Below, piece by piece: positions 7,212 to 9,744 of a DNA stretch of 9,744 nucleotides. This DNA is from Xanthobacteraceae bacterium. GTDB lineage: Bacteria; Pseudomonadota; Alphaproteobacteria; Rhizobiales; Xanthobacteraceae. The stretch lies in contig JASHRR010001422.1 of NCBI GenBank assembly GCA_030037185.1, positions 1 through 9,744 on the forward strand. Reading direction: 5' to 3'. The position numbers were made by a program, and so were the translations under genes. Below the pieces are notes generated by a model. That model saw only the letters and a program-made list of their open reading frames with translations, made no database searches and had not been told where the DNA came from. Position 1 is the first letter of the stretch; the number at the start of each line of letters is the position of its first letter.

Positions 7212-7257
7212 CGCATCAGGCCGCGAAGGTGTAGAGTTTTCGCGCCAGATCATGCGC
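7211..7257. repeat. Long imperfect hairpin between convergent cobT and cobB
   Basis: The arms GCGCATCAGGCCGCGAA (7211-7227) and TTCGCGCCAGATCATGCGC (7239-7257) pair imperfectly. The outer 6 bp (GCGCAT/ATGCGC) and inner 6 bp (CGCGAA/TTCGCG) are perfect, with two GC pairs and bulges between them and an 11-nt loop. It starts at the last base of the cobT stop and ends 13 bp before the cobB stop, so it can act for both transcripts as a hairpin terminator, although neither strand has a T-tract. Read on the minus strand, the pattern GCATGATCT...GCGAAAAC...GATGCGCTAG recalls the short palindromic intergenic repeats common in Bradyrhizobium-type genomes. That resemblance is from memory and unverified. 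Confidence 0.45.
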
Positions 7258-7270
7258 AAAATCAAAGCGA

Positions 7271-8584
7271 TCATGCTTGCGCGATGGCATGAAAGAACGT
7301 GCCTGAGACGTTGCCGCGCCGCGTTCCGGCGCCGCCCACCGGCTCGCCAAGCGCGTCGGTCAGCTCAAGGAAAGCCTGGTCGCCGCCTGACGAGATCAGC
7401 GTCGCGTAGTGGAATTCGTGTCCGCGAACGACGCTGCCGGCACGCCCGAGCGCACCGTCGGCGAGAAGCCGCCCCTGCCGGTACCCGAGATGCAGCTTGC
7501 GCGTCGCGAAGCTGGTCGAATGTCCAAGCAGGCCGACCATCGCGTGGCGGACCCCGTGCGCGTCCTCAAGCCCGGCGCCGAGCACCATATAGCCGCCGCA
7601 CTCGCCGTGCACCGGGCGGGTCGCCGCGAAGCGCCGCAACCCCTCCCGGAAGCGATCAGCCTTGGCGAGCAGGCCCGCATAGAGCTCCGGATAACCGCCC
7701 GGGAGCCAGCAGGCGTCGCAGTCGTTCGGGGGAGGTTCGTCAGCAAGCGGCGAAAACGCCACGATCTCTGCGCCGTCGCGCCGCCAGCCGTCGCGCAGGT
7801 GCGGATAGAAAAATGTGAAGGCCGGATCCACCGCGACCGCGATGCGTTGTCCGGGCGCCGGCAGTGCGGGGCGGTCGATCGCTGCGGCAACGGTGAACGG
7901 CGCCGCAATGGCAAGCACCCCCTCGAGATCGAGGTGGCGCTGCGCCATGTCGGCGAGGCCGTCGAGGCGGGCCGCGAGATCGCCGTGCTCGTTCGCCTGC
8001 ACCAGCCCGAGATGTCGCTGCGGCAGCGTCAGCATGGCGTCGCGCGGCACCGCACCCAGCACAGGAACCCCGAGCGCGTCGAGCGCATCGGCGACCAGCA
8101 CACGGTGCCGCGCGCTGCCGACACGATTGAGTACGACACCGGCGACCCGCACCGACGGATCGTGCGCCGTGACCCCGCGGACAACTGCAGCTGCTGTCTG
8201 CGATTGCCCCGAAACATCAAGGACAAGAAGCACCGGCAAACGAAGCCGCGCCGCGAGGTCTGCGGTTGACCCGCTCCGGCCCCGCGGTCCCGCCACCCCG
8301 TCGAACAGCCCCATCACACCCTCAATGACGACAAGCTCAGCGCTGCGCGTCGCTTGGCCGGCAAGCGCATCCAGCAGGTCCGGAGGCATCGCCCAGCTGT
8401 CGAGATTGATGCTTGCAGCTCCACTTGCCGCGGCATGGAACGCCGGATCGATATAATCCGGTCCGGCCTTGCCGGCGCGGACCGCGATGCCGCGCCGTTT
8501 GAAGGCAGCAAGCAAACCGAGCGTGACGGTGGTCTTGCCGGAGCCAGACCGCGACGCCGCCACGATGAGGCCGCGCGCTGTCAT
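7271..8584 (-). CDS. cobB: (Hydrogeno)cobyrinic acid a,c-diamide synthase CobB
   Basis: Cytosolic ATP- and glutamine-dependent amidotransferase (CobB/CbiA family) that amidates the a and c side chains of hydrogenobyrinate or cobyrinate. The 437-residue product starts with a P-loop, VAASRSGSGKTTV (8-20), followed by RAGKAGPDYIDPAFH (36-50) and VIEGVMGLFDG (86-96), all typical of the dethiobiotin-synthetase-like ATPase domain. The C-terminal class-I-like glutamine amidotransferase domain (about 247-437) has LPGGYPE (294-300), the nucleophile Cys329 in GECGGYMVLG, and GHEFHY (388-393) supplying the conserved His. The frame runs open far upstream to 9181, but that part is antisense to the cbiD remnant and to cobM. 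ATG 8584 gives the canonical MTARGLIVAA start and normal length. The 394-bp gap to cobM holds a cbiD pseudogene on the other strand, so cobB needs its own promoter in or before that relic, or read-through from cobM. Confidence 0.95.
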   Translation of the reverse strand: MTARGLIVAASRSGSGKTTVTLGLLAAFKRRGIAVRAGKAGPDYIDPAFHAAASGAASINLDSWAMPPDLLDALAGQATRSAELVVIEGVMGLFDGVAGPRGRSGSTADLAARLRLPVLLVLDVSGQSQTAAAVVRGVTAHDPSVRVAGVVLNRVGSARHRVLVADALDALGVPVLGAVPRDAMLTLPQRHLGLVQANEHGDLAARLDGLADMAQRHLDLEGVLAIAAPFTVAAAIDRPALPAPGQRIAVAVDPAFTFFYPHLRDGWRRDGAEIVAFSPLADEPPPNDCDACWLPGGYPELYAGLLAKADRFREGLRRFAATRPVHGECGGYMVLGAGLEDAHGVRHAMVGLLGHSTSFATRKLHLGYRQGRLLADGALGRAGSVVRGHEFHYATLISSGGDQAFLELTDALGEPVGGAGTRRGNVSGTFFHAIAQA

Positions 8585-8610
8585 GATCGGCAGGCGCGAG
8601 GGTGACGGAT

Positions 8611-9012
8611 ATGGCCGGGCGCACGATACACGACGCAATGAGCCCGCACGACCGTCCGCTGCGCCGGGGTTGAGCCACCGGCACCGGCGCGGCCGCCGCC
8701 ACAAAGGCGGCCTATGCGGCGCTGCTGACGGGCGAATTCCGCGATCCGGTTGAGGTGACGCTGCCGCGCGGCGCCGTTCGCGCTTGCAGGATGCGGCCTT
8801 CGTGCGGCAGCGCCTGGCAGCGGCGTCGTGTTTCGCGCCGGAGCCGGAGTCGGTATCGTGACCCGCCCAGGCCTTCCGGTTGCGCCGGGCGAGCCCGCCA
8901 TCAACCCGGTGCCGCGCCGGATGACCTGCTGTTCGACCGCGCTGGCCGGTTGGTCGGTCACGGCCCGTTTGCATCGCATCACCAGGTTCCTTCACGAAAC
9001 CGGCGACGATAA
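8611..9012 (+). pseudogene. cbiD: Decayed cbiD (cobalt-precorrin-5B C1-methyltransferase) remnant
   Basis: CbiD methylates C1 of the corrin ring during B12 synthesis and is normally about 360 residues; here only scattered parts remain in 402 bp. From ATG 8611 or 8638 (GAGG about 10 nt before 8611) frame 1 reads RPLRRG, then TGA (8671-8673), then ATGTG and AAAATKAAYAALLTGEFRDP through PVEVTLPRG (to about 8772). The family has Trp at the TGA and Cys where GTG reads Gly (usual form RRGWTTGTCAAAA). The reading then moves to frame 2: PFALA (8774-8788), followed by [20 protein letters not shown] and [15 protein letters not shown] (8816-8920). About 40 codons that usually carry the VKDAGDDPDVTHG block are missing in between. 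It then returns to frame 1 as [17 protein letters not shown] (8920-8970), which resembles the CbiD C-terminus, so some 200 codons including the SCSAWIHSIHRG region are lost. The end overlaps the cobM 3' end antisense. Family motifs are recalled, not searched. Confidence 0.85.
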
Positions 9013-9740
9013 TCGGGGTCGTAGAGGGCACTGTCGCGGAACGCGCTGGCGGCGAGCGCTCGACCGACGAGGACGAGGGCGGTGCGGTCGATCGGCTCGG
9101 CAGCGACAAGTTGGGCAATGTCTGCGAGCGTGCCCTGGATGACGCGCTGGTCCGGCCACGTCGCGCGGGCCACCACGGCAACCGGGCAGTCGCCGCCGTA
9201 GACAGGCGAAAGCTCGTGGGCGATGCGTGCGATCGATGTGATCGCGAGGTGGATCGCGAGCGTCGCGCCGGTGGCCGCGAAGCTCGCCAGCTGCTCCGCC
9301 TCGGGCATCGCCGAAGCGCGACCCGGCATGCGGGTCAGCACAACGCTCTGTGCCACCTCGGGCACCGTCAGTTCGCAGCCGAGCGTCGCGGCGGCAGCGG
9401 CGAATGCCGGCACGCCGGGGGTCAGCGTGTAGGGGATGCCGCGGCGACGGAGTCGTCGCAATTGCTCGGCAAGTGCACTGTAAATGGACAGGTCGCCCGA
9501 ATGCAGCCGCGCCACATCGAGGCCTGCGGCGTGTGCCTTGACGAACTCCGCCTCGATTTCATCGAGCGTCAGGGGCGCCGTATCGACGATGCGGGCGTTG
9601 CCTGGACAGGAGACGAGCAACTGCCGTGGGACGATCGAGCCGGCATAGAGGCAGACCGGACAGCGCGCGATCAAGTCGCGTCCGCGCACCGTAATGAGGT
9701 CCGCCGCGCCCGGTCCCGCGCCGATGAAATGCACCGTCAT
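8979..9740 (-). CDS. cobM: Precorrin-4 C11-methyltransferase CobM
   Basis: SAM-dependent cytosolic methyltransferase (EC 2.1.1.133; CbiF is the anaerobic homologue) that methylates C11 of precorrin-4 to give precorrin-5. The 253-residue product has the tetrapyrrole-methylase N-terminal motif [18 protein letters not shown] (3-20). It also has [12 protein letters not shown] (78-89), [23 protein letters not shown] (107-129), LAIHLAIT (161-168) and [20 protein letters not shown] (186-205), in the order and length of CobM/CbiF. ATG 9740 is four bases from the window edge, so its ribosome site and promoter are not visible. It reads toward cobB on the same strand but is separated from it by 394 bp containing the antisense cbiD remnant; its last codons and stop overlap the 3' tail of that relic. 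CobM and CbiF cannot be separated by sequence alone. I use CobM because oxygen-requiring BluB points to an aerobic host. Confidence 0.94.
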   Translation of the reverse strand: MTVHFIGAGPGAADLITVRGRDLIARCPVCLYAGSIVPRQLLVSCPGNARIVDTAPLTLDEIEAEFVKAHAAGLDVARLHSGDLSIYSALAEQLRRLRRRGIPYTLTPGVPAFAAAAATLGCELTVPEVAQSVVLTRMPGRASAMPEAEQLASFAATGATLAIHLAITSIARIAHELSPVYGGDCPVAVVARATWPDQRVIQGTLADIAQLVAAEPIDRTALVLVGRALAASAFRDSALYDPDYRRRFREGTW

Positions 9741-9744
9741 GGCA

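Noticed and set aside
6186..7274. Minus-strand open frame of 362 codons opposite cobT
   Set aside because: It lies fully antisense to intact CobT with all its motifs; the peptide has no recognisable domain and is a composition artefact.
8581..8982. Minus-strand 133-codon frame in the cobM-cobB gap as a small gene such as cobE
   Set aside because: The peptide shows no CobE/CbiG features, while the plus strand of the same interval reads as CbiD fragments.
8611..9012. Sequencing error as explanation of the broken cbiD
   Set aside because: A nonsense codon, a changed conserved Cys and two deletions removing about 240 codons in total cannot come from one or two base-call errors, and the flanking genes are intact.
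8585..9181. N-terminal extension of cobB by 199 codons
   Set aside because: The added peptide is Arg/Pro/Ser-rich, antisense to the cbiD remnant or in a shadow frame of cobM, and precedes the canonical MTARGLIVAA start of CobB.
1..9744. CRISPR arrays, tRNA/rRNA genes, insertion sequences, phage or defence genes
   Set aside because: No regularly spaced repeats, tRNA-like folds, transposase motifs or defence-protein motifs were seen on either strand.

Overview
This is a GC-rich window with dense, long-ORF coding. The genes most resemble those of an alphaproteobacterium, probably Hyphomicrobiales (Bradyrhizobiaceae/Xanthobacteraceae-like). That placement rests on protein character (CobM, CobB, CobT, CobS and BluB of rhizobial type, and a COG4101-type cupin) and on GC content, not on a database search.

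Layout, left to right. Positions 2-175 hold the 3' end of an unidentified plus-strand gene. It converges on a minus-strand GMC-family FAD oxidoreductase (283-1911). Upstream of that gene is a 255-bp non-coding gap with clustered inverted repeats (1960-2033). Next come a CPA1-type K+/Na+:H+ antiporter with a cytoplasmic regulatory tail (2167-3963, minus) and a small cupin (4093-4635, minus). The right 60% of the window is a cobalamin (vitamin B12) locus: bluB (4697-5338, minus), cobS (5335-6117, minus, overlapping bluB by 4 bp), cobT (6198-7211, plus, divergent from cobS), cobB (7271-8584, minus, convergent with cobT) and cobM (8979-9740, minus, complete at the right edge).

The B12 genes cover two parts of the pathway. 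CobM (C11 methylation of precorrin-4) and CobB (a,c-diamidation) act on the corrin ring. BluB makes the lower ligand 5,6-dimethylbenzimidazole (DMB) from FMNH2, CobT activates DMB to alpha-ribazole phosphate, and CobS joins it to the adenosylcobinamide-GDP branch. No cobalamin riboswitch (B12 box) was recognised.

The most notable item is what fills the roughly 390 bp between cobB and cobM. The plus strand at 8611-9012 carries a decayed cbiD (cobalt-precorrin-5B C1-methyltransferase). It has recognisable N-terminal, internal and C-terminal segments in two reading frames, with a nonsense codon replacing a conserved Trp, a conserved Cys changed to Gly, and two large internal deletions. The cell must therefore perform the C1 methylation/deacylation step with another gene (cobF or a second cbiD) or has lost de novo corrin synthesis. 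I found no clear evidence of a new multi-gene system. The rest is an ordinary metabolic region with a few candidate regulatory palindromes.
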